Shown: piece after piece, positions 34,733 to 42,673 of the stretch | Numbering within the stretch: position 1 is the stretch's first letter | Layout of the letters: each line of letters starts with the position of its first letter | Assembly (NCBI GenBank): GCA_964525045.1 | Contig: CAZGFD010000014.1 | Span: 1-64,000 of the forward strand | Source: G020348185 sp964525045 | Lineage (GTDB): Bacteria > Nitrospirota > Nitrospiria > Nitrospirales > UBA8639 | Direction of reading: 5' to 3' | DNA length: 64,000 bases | Notes under the pieces: generated by a model | Databases searched by the model: none | Told to the model about the DNA's origin: nothing | The model's input: only the letters and a program-made list of their open reading frames with translations | Position numbers and translations under genes: made by a program

Positions 34733-35080
34733 CTACGCGTGATAAAAGTCTTCCCTGATGATCTTTCCATCCTTCCAGGTCTGTACCGCTACCTGGTTCA
34801 TCACCACACGATTTCCGCCTTTGAACGTGACGTCAAAGGTCCATTCGACCGCTGCATTATCGCCTTCGACGATCACCCTCCCAACTTTGGCGCCATGAAA
34901 TTCCTGGACGTTCTCCAAAAACTTTATTTCGTATGCTCGATTGGCGGCCTTTCCGACGCGTTCATCTTTGAGATTTTCACTCATGACCACATCATCGGCA
35001 TAGTAGGCGTCCAAGGTTTCTAAGATTTTGCCATTCAGAATTCCGTCAATTACCGCTTGAGCTTGATTTTTCGTGCTCAT
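34733..35080 (-). CDS. SnoaL-like domain protein
   Basis: A 115-residue protein with the NTF2-like SnoaL pattern: helix NQAQAVIDGILNGKILETLD, YYADDVVMSEN, and strands VEWTFDVTFKGG, VAVQTWKDGKIIREDFYH. Such small cone-shaped proteins act as isomerases, hydrolases or binding proteins; the substrate is unknown. AGGAGG ribosome site. It ends the MarR-headed series of genes on the minus strand, 55 bases after the SDR. A C-terminal fragment of a paralog lies at 21763. Confidence 0.83.
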   Translation of the reverse strand: MSTKNQAQAVIDGILNGKILETLDAYYADDVVMSENLKDERVGKAANRAYEIKFLENVQEFHGAKVGRVIVEGDNAAVEWTFDVTFKGGNRVVMNQVAVQTWKDGKIIREDFYHA

Positions 35081-35135
35081 GATAAATCCTCCTATTAATA
35101 AAATATTGATTAATTAAAATATGGCTCAACCCATG

Positions 35136-35819
35136 TTAAGTCGAGCCTATTGGAATTAGTGCACCATTAATGGCACCCGCTTCGTCAGAAGCCAAAAATA
35201 CGAGAAGCTGTGCAATGGCTTCCGGCTTGACCCATTTTGTGAAATCTGCGTCCGGCATGTTCTTTCGATTGACCGGCGTGTCGATGATCGTCGGGAGGAC
35301 CCCATTCACATTGACGCCTGAGCCCGCTAATTCAAGCGCCAGGACTTTAATCATGGCGACAAGCCCGGATTTGGAAACAAGGTAGGCCGCGGCACCGGGA
35401 AACGGGTCAAGTGCCGCTCGGGCCCCGATATGGATCACTCGGCCGGATCCTTGATCGGTCATCGTTGGAACCACTGCCCGGGAAAGGAGAAACGCTGCCG
35501 AAAGATTGAGAGAAAGCATTTTTGACCATTCGGACGGGTTCGTTTCAGTCAGGCGTCCCATAGCAAATCCCCCAACCAAATTGATCAAACAATCAATCCT
35601 GCCGGTTTTGTTTTTCACCTCGGCCGCAAATCGTTGAACATCCGACTCTTGCGTGACATCAGCCGTCACACTCTGTACGCCCTCCGGGAGATTTTTTGAG
35701 GGATGACGTTCCGCAACAACTATCGTGGCACCCGCATTCGAAAATTCAGCGGTAACAGTCTGACCGAGCCCGCCCGTGGCTCCGGTAATGATGACGACTT
35801 TGTTATCTAGGCGTTTCAT
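35136..35819 (-). CDS. SDR-family oxidoreductase lacking the usual catalytic serine
   Basis: A 227-residue short-chain dehydrogenase. Cofactor loop TGATGGLG (12-19) and Tyr146-x-x-x-Lys150 (AAYLVSKSG) are intact. Thirteen residues before the Tyr, where FabG has its catalytic Ser, this protein has Ala133 in VIHIGARAALDPF; the neighbouring residue is Gly. Nucleotide binding should be normal but catalysis may be weak or of a different kind. Separated from the VOC gene upstream by a cluster of GTAG-headed repeats. Confidence 0.83.
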   Translation of the reverse strand: MKRLDNKVVIITGATGGLGQTVTAEFSNAGATIVVAERHPSKNLPEGVQSVTADVTQESDVQRFAAEVKNKTGRIDCLINLVGGFAMGRLTETNPSEWSKMLSLNLSAAFLLSRAVVPTMTDQGSGRVIHIGARAALDPFPGAAAYLVSKSGLVAMIKVLALELAGSGVNVNGVLPTIIDTPVNRKNMPDADFTKWVKPEAIAQLLVFLASDEAGAINGALIPIGST

Positions 35820-35839
35820 ATTTTACCTCTCTGAGAGTT

Positions 35840-36015
35840 GTAGGGGCGCCTCTTCAAGGCAGCATAAGATGCTGGGGCCACCATTTTTTGTCAGGCAGCA
35901 TGAGATGCTGCCGCTACAATTTATTTTCAGTCAGCTTAAGATGCTGCAACTACCTATTTTGTAGTTGCGCCATCTAATGGCGCTTCTGTCAGGCAGCATG
36001 AGATGCTGTGGCTAC
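35840..36015. repeat. Cluster of GTAG-headed hairpin repeats
   Basis: At least four full units: 35894-35917 (-) GTAGCGGCAGCATCTCATGC, 35932-35953 (-) GTAGTTGCAGCATCTTAAGC, 35961-35983 (+) GTAGTTGCGCCATCTAATGG and 35992-36015 (-) GTAGCCACAGCATCTCATGC. Two more divergent ones fill 35840-35883. Heads and loops are conserved while stem bases change in pairs, so the RNA or single-strand hairpin is what is kept. Fills the gap between the SDR and VOC genes of one operon, where it could stall or protect the transcript. Confidence 0.78.
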
Positions 36016-36019
36016 CCAA

Positions 36020-36427
36020 TTACTTAAAGGTGATTCCCAAATCCTGAACTTCCCGATATGGAAGCAACCACACCAACGATTCGTCATGGAGGTCTCCAAC
36101 TTGGATTCGATTCCCCCAGGGGTCCCGGAAATCACACCTGAAATTTGGTTGTAGGGTAAGGCCGTACTTTTTGATGAGTTTTTCCCTCACTTCATTAACC
36201 TGTGCTTCATCCCGAACCATGATGCCGAAGTGCTTCATTCGATCCGGTTTGATTTCTTCGACTTCAAATATGGCTAAAAACTGATGCTCGCCTAATTTGC
36301 ACCAGGCGGCCCCTTCCCCGCCGCGGAGCATTTCTAAATTAAAAACATCGGAATAAAATTCAACGGCTTTTTTTGCATCATCGACTTCAATGACGACATG
36401 ATTGACACCATACACTTGAACAGCCAT
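36020..36427 (-). CDS. VOC-family (glyoxalase/dioxygenase fold) protein
   Basis: A 135-residue VOC protein: VNHVVIEVDDAKKAVEFYSD, GEHQFLAIFEV, MKHFGIMVRD and FRDPWGNRIQVGDL. Candidate metal ligands are His10, His71-like (KHFG) and Glu/Gln in the last strand. Enzyme class within the superfamily (glyoxalase, extradiol dioxygenase, thiol transferase or binding protein) cannot be set. It follows the methyltransferase gene by 18 bases in the MarR-headed series. Confidence 0.82.
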   Translation of the reverse strand: MAVQVYGVNHVVIEVDDAKKAVEFYSDVFNLEMLRGGEGAAWCKLGEHQFLAIFEVEEIKPDRMKHFGIMVRDEAQVNEVREKLIKKYGLTLQPNFRCDFRDPWGNRIQVGDLHDESLVWLLPYREVQDLGITFK

Positions 36428-36445
36428 GGCCTGGTTCCTTTCTAT

Positions 36446-37468
36446 TTATTTCTGCGTGATAATCGCCCTTTGGTTTGAGGCCGGGACATCGTGCATTTCA
36501 CTTTTGCTAAATCCCGCATTGCGGAACATGCGGTCATATTCACTGAACGTATAAGCATCCCCTGCGGGTGTCGTGGCCAGCATGATCAGGCCAAAATCGG
36601 CCATGGCCGGTGGAGAAACGCGATCCTCATTCGGGACGAATTCCAACGTGAGGACTCGGCCATTGGCATTGAGGCCCGCATGCACTTTTTTGAGAAAGGC
36701 TTCACACGTCGGTACATCAAAATGGTGCAAGAAATTCGGCAACAGCACGAGATCGAATCCTTGACAAAGGTCCACTTCAAAGGCGCTTCCGGGAAGCGTA
36801 TAGAAACGATTGGCGATTCCGGCTGCCTGCGCATTTTCCTTGGCGACCACCAGTACATTGGCCCAGTCGAGCGCGGTGACTTCGGCTTGAGGCAACTTTT
36901 TAGCGATTTCGACCCCAAAAATCCCGTGGCTTGCCGCCACATCCAACACTTTGCGGGTCTGTGGAGCATTTTGACTCACCCAATTCGCAATCCAATCAGC
37001 CGGCCCTTTCATCATGGGGACCATGGCTCGGGCGAAGGTCACCCATTCCGGATGTTCGGCTTCAGTCGTTCCTTCATCACTCACGACGGTCCCACCTTTT
37101 CGTACCGCCTCGGTCAGTTTCTGAAAACCTTCAACCAGAGGCGGAGATAACATGAAATCCATGGTCCCACCGAGGTAAGTCGGAGAGCGTTTGTCCAGGA
37201 AGAGTTTGGAGTCGGGAGTCAACGTGTATTCCGAATTCTCCTTGGTCAGGAAACCCGCCACGGTCAGGGAATCCGCTAACATGCGGACGCCTCGCTCCGA
37301 AGCTCCACACCGTTTGGCTAAAGCCGGTGGTGTGTGTTTTCCCTCGGCAATGGCGGTGAATAATTCTAATTCGATGGCGGTTCTGAGAACTTCGGTTCTC
37401 TGGTGTGCGTTGACTGTTTGAAAGAAGAGCGCGGGCGATGGCCCTTCAGGTTTGGTTGGCGTTTCCAT
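36446..37468 (-). CDS. O-methyltransferase family 2-like, SAM-dependent
   Basis: A 340-residue protein. N-terminal winged-helix dimerisation domain (residues 15-90, TAIAEGKHTPPALAKRCGAS) and C-terminal Rossmann methyltransferase with SAM loop LDVAASHGIFGVEIAKKLP, acidic end VTALDWANVL and NFLHHFD. Same architecture as hydroxyneurosporene, acetylserotonin and polyketide O-methyltransferases. In the SAM motif the usual GGG is ASHG. No pigment or polyketide synthase genes are near; neighbours are VOC, SDR, SnoaL and MarR genes. Confidence 0.87.
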   Translation of the reverse strand: METPTKPEGPSPALFFQTVNAHQRTEVLRTAIELELFTAIAEGKHTPPALAKRCGASERGVRMLADSLTVAGFLTKENSEYTLTPDSKLFLDKRSPTYLGGTMDFMLSPPLVEGFQKLTEAVRKGGTVVSDEGTTEAEHPEWVTFARAMVPMMKGPADWIANWVSQNAPQTRKVLDVAASHGIFGVEIAKKLPQAEVTALDWANVLVVAKENAQAAGIANRFYTLPGSAFEVDLCQGFDLVLLPNFLHHFDVPTCEAFLKKVHAGLNANGRVLTLEFVPNEDRVSPPAMADFGLIMLATTPAGDAYTFSEYDRMFRNAGFSKSEMHDVPASNQRAIITQK

Positions 37469-37485
37469 GTTTCCCTCGCATTCAT

Positions 37486-37932
37486 TTATAGATTAAGCGG
37501 TTTGATCGGCGACAATACAGCCGCTGGATTTTTTTCCCAATCAAGGGTGTGGGAGTCCACATATAATTCGACTTCGTTCCCATCCGGGTCATAAAGGTAG
37601 AGACTTTGACTCACCGTATGATCGCTCATGCCCGAAATAGCCACACCCGCTTGTTCCAATTCTTCTTTTGCCTTGCGTAATTCGCCTAGACTGTCTCCGA
37701 TTTTAATGCCAACGTGGTAAAAGCCTCGCCTGTGACCGGTTGGAGGTGGAGGAGCGTCTCCGACCTCAATTAACAAAAGTTCATGATGGGTTCGGCCAGA
37801 GGACAGGGCGACAGCTTTGCCTCCAAAGGTCCTTCCAATTTCTTGAAATCCCACAAGATCGCGGTAGAAGGCGAGGGAGTTTTCCAAATCTTTGACATAA
37901 AATACGATATGTCCCAAAAAATGTGCTTTCAT
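37486..37932 (-). CDS. VOC-family protein, catechol-dioxygenase-like
   Basis: A 148-residue VOC protein: LGHIVFYVKDLENSLAFYRD, ALSSGRTHHELLLIEVG, GFYHVGIKIGD and SQSLYLYDPDGNEVELYVD. Possible ligands are His8, His118-like in the FYHVG strand and Glu in NEVELY, as in extradiol-type members. The single-module length is that of glyoxalase or bleomycin-resistance types. Directly follows the MarR gene (11-base gap), a common pairing in which the regulator responds to the enzyme's substrate. Confidence 0.83.
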   Translation of the reverse strand: MKAHFLGHIVFYVKDLENSLAFYRDLVGFQEIGRTFGGKAVALSSGRTHHELLLIEVGDAPPPPTGHRRGFYHVGIKIGDSLGELRKAKEELEQAGVAISGMSDHTVSQSLYLYDPDGNEVELYVDSHTLDWEKNPAAVLSPIKPLNL

Positions 37933-37943
37933 GCCATTTTCCT

Positions 37944-38486
37944 TCAGGTGTTTGTCCTGCCCTGGGCTTTGGCCGAGGACGATAGCCCCTGATTCAGATG
38001 ATCGTGGTTTTCAAAGCTCTCTCGGAGTCGCATCAGAACCGACTTCATATGTTTTACTTCAGCGGTACTCAAGGTCTGGAAATAGGGACGGAGAAATTCA
38101 GCATGGGTAGGGAACACTTTTCGAAAGAGGGCGTCCCCTTTTGCGGTCAATTGAACCTTGATAGCACGACGATCTCCCACGATCGCTTCTCTTTTGATCA
38201 TTCCCTTTTTCTCGAGCCGGTCCAGAACCCCGGTGAGGGTGCCTTTGGTGACCAGGGTGGCGTTTGAAAGATCCGCGCAGGTGAGTCCGGCAGTGTCTCC
38301 CAGTTCGGCAATAACGTCAAATTGTGATGGGGTCAGGCCCATTGACTCAATATGTCGGCTGCCGGTTCGGTAAAAGGCCAAATAGGTTTCCACTAATGGG
38401 CGAAGAAGGGACAAATACGGATCTTTCTTGAAATCCATGATCTTTTCGGGCCGCTGTGTTTGGGAATTTTTCATTTTCGGAGACAT
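37944..38486 (-). CDS. MarR-family transcriptional regulator
   Basis: A 180-residue regulator. Dimerisation helices at each end, winged helix with TPSQFDVIAELGDTAGLTCA, NATLVTKGTLTGVLDRLEKK and wing GDRRAIKVQLTAKG. Longer than usual at both ends. AGGAAGGA ribosome site. Its promoter carries a perfect inverted repeat exactly between the -35 and -10 boxes, so it should repress itself and the downstream VOC-methyltransferase-VOC genes until a ligand, probably a phenolic compound, binds. Confidence 0.9.
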   Translation of the reverse strand: MSPKMKNSQTQRPEKIMDFKKDPYLSLLRPLVETYLAFYRTGSRHIESMGLTPSQFDVIAELGDTAGLTCADLSNATLVTKGTLTGVLDRLEKKGMIKREAIVGDRRAIKVQLTAKGDALFRKVFPTHAEFLRPYFQTLSTAEVKHMKSVLMRLRESFENHDHLNQGLSSSAKAQGRTNT

Positions 38487-38538
38487 TTTTTGTCCTTCCT
38501 GCCCTTAAAAATCGCCTTATCAATATATTGTTTTAAGT

Positions 38539-38567
38539 AGAATAATACTAACTAGTATAAAAGTCAA
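38539..38567 (-). promoter_or_regulatory. Promoter with MarR-type operator in its spacer
   Basis: On the minus strand TTGACT (38567-38562) and TATTCT (38544-38539) are 17 bases apart. The spacer contains ATACTAGTTAGTAT (38558-38545), an inverted repeat of ATACTA/TAGTAT around two bases. It starts 53 bases upstream of the MarR ATG. Repressor binding here would block RNA polymerase. Confidence 0.72.
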
Positions 38568-38754
38568 GTCCCTCTTTCAAAAACTGAATAAGTTTCTCAA
38601 ATTCCAGTTGCAATCCGCATTGAACCTCAGTTAAATGCACCCAGAACACTATTTGGTCCTTTCAGATCCCCACACGGAGTATTTCGAGCCGCAACGCTCC
38701 AATACGATGACCCATATCCAATGATAGCGGGAAAAACTGAGACAGGGAGAGCTA

Positions 38755-39483
38755 ATGCGAAATGTGAATGCCCAAAGTCGGGAAGCTCTGGCAATTCGGC
38801 ATGTCGATTTTGAACACTTAGGTTCCCTGGAGCAGCTATTAACTCAGCGAGGCTTTCATATTCGATTTTGGGATGCGGGTATTCACGAAGTATCTCTCCT
38901 AGAGGCCTCTTCTCCTGATTTACTGGTCGTCTTGGGTGGGCCCATCGGTGCCTATGAAGAGGACAAGTATCCTTTTCTCAAATACGAGCTGAAGATTATC
39001 GATAATCGATTGAAACAGGGATTGCCCATTCTCGGCATTTGTCTTGGAAGTCAATTAATGGCAAGAGCTCTGGGATCAAAGGTGTATGCCGGATCGCGAA
39101 AAGAAATCGGGTGGGGGCCTATCACGCTGACTGATGTGGGACGTCGGTCCTGCCTGGCCGGCCTCCAGGAAAATAAAGGGCAAGTGTTACATTGGCATGG
39201 TGATACCTTTGATCTTCCCGAAGGGGCCACACTCCTTGCCTCTACTGAAGTGGCCCGGAATCAGGCATTCTCATGGGGCCCAACGGCCATTGGGCTTCAG
39301 TTTCATCTTGAAGTGCTTCCTGAAGAAATCGAACGTTGGTTAATCGGACATGCGTGTGAGATTGCTAGCACTGTGGATGTAACGGTAGCTCAACTCCGTG
39401 CAGATACGGAGCATTGGGGGAAACCTCTTAGCCAGATTGCCCGACAGTGCCTCACCACCTGGTTGAGTGAAGCGGGCTTGTAA
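38755..39483 (+). CDS. Class I glutamine amidotransferase
   Basis: A 242-residue protein with the GATase triad: nucleophile Cys96 in LGICLGSQLMARALG, His in GLQFHLEVLPEEIERW and the following Glu. The oxyanion-forming LVVLGGPIGAYEED is present. Resembles GMP-synthase-like stand-alone amidotransferases, some of which act on gamma-glutamyl compounds. A GGGAGAG site precedes the ATG. The next gene, a gamma-glutamylcyclotransferase-like protein, is four bases away, hinting at a shared gamma-glutamyl substrate. Confidence 0.87.
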   Translation: MRNVNAQSREALAIRHVDFEHLGSLEQLLTQRGFHIRFWDAGIHEVSLLEASSPDLLVVLGGPIGAYEEDKYPFLKYELKIIDNRLKQGLPILGICLGSQLMARALGSKVYAGSRKEIGWGPITLTDVGRRSCLAGLQENKGQVLHWHGDTFDLPEGATLLASTEVARNQAFSWGPTAIGLQFHLEVLPEEIERWLIGHACEIASTVDVTVAQLRADTEHWGKPLSQIARQCLTTWLSEAGL

Positions 39484-39486
39484 GGC

Positions 39487-39942
39487 ATGCAAAGGATTTC
39501 GATATTCACCTATGGCACGCTGGAGATTCCAGCCGTCATGGAGGCTGTGACGGGGAGGGTGTTTGAGTCTGCAGCAGCGTTCGCGGAAGGCTACGCGAGA
39601 TTCCTTCTGAAGGGACAGGTCTATCCGGGTATCACACCCGTAGCTGGCCAAACGACCCCCGGGCGCGTGTATTTTGATGTGAGCCAGGAAGCTGTTTCGC
39701 TGTTGGATAGGTTTGAAGATAAAATTTATGTGCCGCAAGTCATAACGGTTCGAGCGCGTACGGGTCACCGGCACAACGCTTACGCATATATTATTAAACC
39801 TAAAGATCGAGGCGTCCTGACTGGGAATCCCTGGATTCGTGAAAGTTTCATTGAAACGTCTCTGACCTCCTACCTTGAAGCTTGCCGCCAATTTCACAAT
39901 ACTTCCAGTCGTTCTCTCTCTTCCGGATACTCGATTGGATAA
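39487..39942 (+). CDS. Gamma-glutamylcyclotransferase-like (AIG2-type) protein
   Basis: A 151-residue protein with the fold signature FTYGTL (residues 7-12), YPGITPVAGQTTPGRVYFDV and LLDRFEDKIYV, whose Glu is at the catalytic position. Family knowledge: forms 5-oxoproline from gamma-glutamyl peptides or amines. Translated just after the glutamine amidotransferase (four-base gap), so co-transcribed. The C-terminal 25 residues are unusually Ser-rich. Confidence 0.83.
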   Translation: MQRISIFTYGTLEIPAVMEAVTGRVFESAAAFAEGYARFLLKGQVYPGITPVAGQTTPGRVYFDVSQEAVSLLDRFEDKIYVPQVITVRARTGHRHNAYAYIIKPKDRGVLTGNPWIRESFIETSLTSYLEACRQFHNTSSRSLSSGYSIG

Positions 39943-39967
39943 GGAAAAAGAGTCTAAAGCTGAGAAT

Positions 39968-40510
39968 ATGATGAACAATCGCCTGCCTATTGTGGGTATT
40001 ATGGGATCCGGTGACATGGAGTGGCCGGAACGGACAATCGATCTGGGACGGTGGTTAGCGGAAAAGGGGGTTCATTTGCTGACGGGTGGCGGTAGCGGTG
40101 TTATGAGCTCAATCAGTCGGGCCTTCATTGATGTTCCCAACAGACAAGGATCCGTGATTGGTATTCTCCCATGCCAGGCTGACGATCCGACCTGCCGACC
40201 GAAAAAAGGCTTTCCGAATCCCTGGATCGAAATTCCCATAGCCACGCATCTCCCTCTCAGCGGCAATCAAGGGGGTGAGCCCTTATCTCGAAATCACATC
40301 AATATTCTCTCGTCGGATGTAATCATCGCATTACCAGGTGGCGCAGGCACCCTGAGTGAAGTGATGTTAGCCGAACACTATAAGCGACCCTTGGTGGCCT
40401 ATTTACATGACCGAAGTGAGCTTCCCGGCCTTCCCCCGTCTGTTACGGTGGTCGACACCTTAGAGGGTGTGCAGGAATTCGTGAAAACGCATTTGCGTAT
40501 TGAAGGTTGA
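39968..40510 (+). CDS. SLOG/LOG-family nucleotide-binding protein
   Basis: About 180 residues. Rossmann-like SLOG fold with VGIMGSGD, LTGGGSGVMSSISRAF and the signature PGGAGTLSEVMLAE. Family knowledge: LOG enzymes hydrolyse nucleoside monophosphate N-glycosidic bonds; the TIGR00725 subgroup has no proven reaction. The start at 39968 avoids overlap with the preceding gene; a longer frame opens at 39875. Third gene of the amidotransferase cluster. Confidence 0.78.
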   Translation: MMNNRLPIVGIMGSGDMEWPERTIDLGRWLAEKGVHLLTGGGSGVMSSISRAFIDVPNRQGSVIGILPCQADDPTCRPKKGFPNPWIEIPIATHLPLSGNQGGEPLSRNHINILSSDVIIALPGGAGTLSEVMLAEHYKRPLVAYLHDRSELPGLPPSVTVVDTLEGVQEFVKTHLRIEG

Positions 40511-40580
40511 TAACACAAATTCCTCCCAACTTTGAGCCCAATATAACTTTGACTTCTCATTTTTTGTGACCCAAAATATT

Positions 40581-40603
40581 CCCTCTCCCTTTAAGGGAGA
40601 GGG
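40581..40603. repeat. CCCTCTCCC palindromic repeat, copy 1
   Basis: CCCTCTCCCTT and AAGGGAGAGGG with a one-base centre, followed by the GGTGAGGGTAGGG tail. A second copy is at 47770-47792. A degraded one, split by extra sequence, is at 41123-41190. All three lie just after or before gene ends. This type of intergenic palindrome is common in environmental Proteobacteria and relatives. Confidence 0.6.
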
Positions 40604-40700
40604 CAGGGTGAGGGTAGGGCCTTCAGATTTCCTGCAAAACTTTAAAGGAATTACCCCAACTGGTCATTCATAAACCAAAACAATCTCTCATCCCTTCTGA

Positions 40701-41057
40701 ATGTCTATTCCCCCCCCCAAAAGCTATCGATTCCTGATTGTCCTGTTGTTGATAGGGCTGCTAGTACTCGGGATCGGATTTATTTTCATCACCCACACGT
40801 TCCTTCAATCCATTCAATCCTCTCCTCAACTGGCTCCAGACCAGGCCCGCCTAAATCAAGACCTCCTATTGTTGGGAATAACCATGATGGCCGGACTTCC
40901 TGCAATCGGGATCGGCACCTACTTGGCTTATCTCGGCAATCAAATACGGATCACCTCATCAACCATGAAGGGCCCCATATTAATGGTATCCGGAGCCCTA
41001 CTAATTGTCTGTAGCTTAGTCCTCCCACCTGTGGTCTGGTGGATGAGCCAGGATTAA
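40701..41057 (+). CDS. Small membrane protein with three helices
   Basis: A 118-residue protein. Hydrophobic segments at about 10-32 (FLIVLLLIGLLVLGIGFIFI), 50-76 and 89-115, joined by short loops. No conserved motif I can name. Ribosome site is poor. The codon usage and the clean alternation of helices and polar loops support a real gene. Confidence 0.5.
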   Translation: MSIPPPKSYRFLIVLLLIGLLVLGIGFIFITHTFLQSIQSSPQLAPDQARLNQDLLLLGITMMAGLPAIGIGTYLAYLGNQIRITSSTMKGPILMVSGALLIVCSLVLPPVVWWMSQD

Positions 41058-41225
41058 TGATTGTGGCGGATGGAATGTGTAATGCCGGAGCTGGAAAAGA
41101 GACTTATCGAAAAGGACAATTACCCTCTTCCTTTTAGGGAGACCTGCCTGCCGAAGCTGGTATGGCAAAGGCGGGGGGTAGGGTGCGGGTAACCCATTCA
41201 CCTGAATTAAGGAGGACGAAACATA

Positions 41226-41996
41226 ATGAGGTACCTATTGATTAAGGGATTTCTTACCGTTGGAGTGATATTTTTGGGGTTGGTACAGCCAGCCTTCGCA
41301 TTCGATTTTTCCTCCTGGGATGGAATACTGAAGAAATATGTTGAATCGAAGACAATCAATGGGGTGACGCTCAACGCCGTAGATTATAAAAAACTCGGCA
41401 ATGATCCCGCATATGCCAAATTGGTCAAGGATTTAGAGGCGGTGCCTTTATCAACTTTGAAATCCAGAGATGAGAAGTTGGCCTTCTGGATAAACGTGTA
41501 CAACATCATGGCTGCCAAAATGGTGTTGGACAATTATCCGTTAAGCAGCATTAAAGACGCTGGAAGTCTCTTTACCGCCGTCTGGAAAATACCCGTGGGG
41601 GTCGTGGCAGGGAAGGAAAGAACGCTAAACGAAATTGAACACGAGATCTTGCGAAAAATGGGTGAACCCAGAATCCATGTTGCGATCGTGTGTGCGTCCG
41701 TGAGTTGCCCGGACCTTAGGAAAGAGGCCTACACGGCTGATACTTTAAACCGCCAGCTCGATGATCAAATGACGAAATTTCTCGCCAACTCCAAGAAAGG
41801 CCTAAGAGTTGATGACCAGAAAGGATACGTGTATCTATCCTCGATCTTTAAGTGGTTTGGAGAAGATTTTGAACCAAAAGGCGGGGTGCGGACGTTTATA
41901 GCCCCGTATGCCCCCGAACCGCTCCAAACATCGGTAACAAACGACAAGCTGACTGTGTACTACCTGGACTACGACTGGGGCTTGAACGAACTGTAA
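41226..41996 (+). CDS. DUF547-family secreted protein
   Basis: A 256-residue protein with a signal peptide (FLTVGVIFLGLVQPAFAF) and the DUF547 core: KLAFWINVYNIMAAKMVLDN, NEIEHEILR, RIHVAIVCASVSCPDLRKEAY and YLSSIFKWFGEDF. The conserved Cys pair in VCASVSCP and the His before it look like an active or metal site, but no function is established. AAGGAGG ribosome site. Confidence 0.87.
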   Translation: MRYLLIKGFLTVGVIFLGLVQPAFAFDFSSWDGILKKYVESKTINGVTLNAVDYKKLGNDPAYAKLVKDLEAVPLSTLKSRDEKLAFWINVYNIMAAKMVLDNYPLSSIKDAGSLFTAVWKIPVGVVAGKERTLNEIEHEILRKMGEPRIHVAIVCASVSCPDLRKEAYTADTLNRQLDDQMTKFLANSKKGLRVDDQKGYVYLSSIFKWFGEDFEPKGGVRTFIAPYAPEPLQTSVTNDKLTVYYLDYDWGLNEL

Positions 41997-42373
41997 CGGC
42001 TTTCCCACACTATTTGTTGTCGGTTATCCCATCAAAAAGGAGTATCACTCGGGTACGCCTCTTTCTTATAAGCTAACATTGACAATCTCTTAATTCAGGT
42101 TAAATAAAAGAAAGAATCCTAATTTCTCGGGGGATTAAACGAATCCGGAATGCCTTCTCAGGCCCAACGTTCAGAAAAGGAGATGGCAGGCCGATATAAA
42201 ATTTACACTTCAAAGCTACCTCATTAAATTACATATGTTTAATTAAATGGATAATTGGGGTTCTCGAATACATCGAGGTGGAGGGAAACAAACATTGTGT
42301 GAAGGATAAGGGCCACCGGAAAAAAATAAAATAAGATTGACCCGGGACGGGCATACCTTGTAGGGTAAGCTAA
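41997..42373. other. Intergenic stretch without a supported gene
   Basis: AT-rich stretch between DUF547 and the VapB-type antitoxin. Frames on the minus strand overlapping it have no ribosome site and no family pattern. The antitoxin operator palindrome begins at its right end. Confidence 0.5.
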
Positions 42374-42395
42374 CATGATGTATATATACATCATG
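42374..42395. promoter_or_regulatory. 22-bp perfect palindrome, antitoxin operator
   Basis: CATGATGTATA followed directly by its reverse complement, centred at 42384/42385. It lies 17 bases before the antitoxin ATG and would overlap the start of transcription. Ribbon-helix-helix antitoxins with VapC toxins bind such palindromes. Confidence 0.72.
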
Positions 42396-42412
42396 ATTGT
42401 GGGAGGCACACC

Positions 42413-42673
42413 ATGCACCGCACGCAACTGTATTTGCCGGAGAACCTGACAGAGAAACTACGTTCATTGAGCAAGCGTCAACACAAGTCAATCTCTCAGT
42501 TGGTGAGAGAAGCACTTGAGGCTACCTATTTGGGGGGGGCACGCCCCCCCTTGAAAGAGGTGCTTAAGAAAACCAAGGGTCTCTGGAAAGGTCGCACAGA
42601 TGTCAATCCCGACACTTTTATTCGAAACTTACGAAACGACACACGACCTAACCGGTATTACAAGAAACCATGA
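42413..42673 (+). CDS. Ribbon-helix-helix antitoxin (VapB-type)
   Basis: An 86-residue protein. N-terminal ribbon-helix-helix RTQLYLPENLTEKLRSLSKR then ISQLVREALEATY; the C-terminal half is the likely toxin-binding tail. GGGAGG ribosome site. Its stop overlaps the VapC start by four bases (ATGA). The 22-bp palindrome upstream is the expected autoregulatory site. Confidence 0.85.
   Translation: MHRTQLYLPENLTEKLRSLSKRQHKSISQLVREALEATYLGGARPPLKEVLKKTKGLWKGRTDVNPDTFIRNLRNDTRPNRYYKKP

Noticed and set aside
36491..37150. Long plus-strand open frame (219 codons) opposite the methyltransferase
   Set aside because: Fully antisense to a gene with clear methyltransferase motifs; no family pattern or ribosome site of its own.
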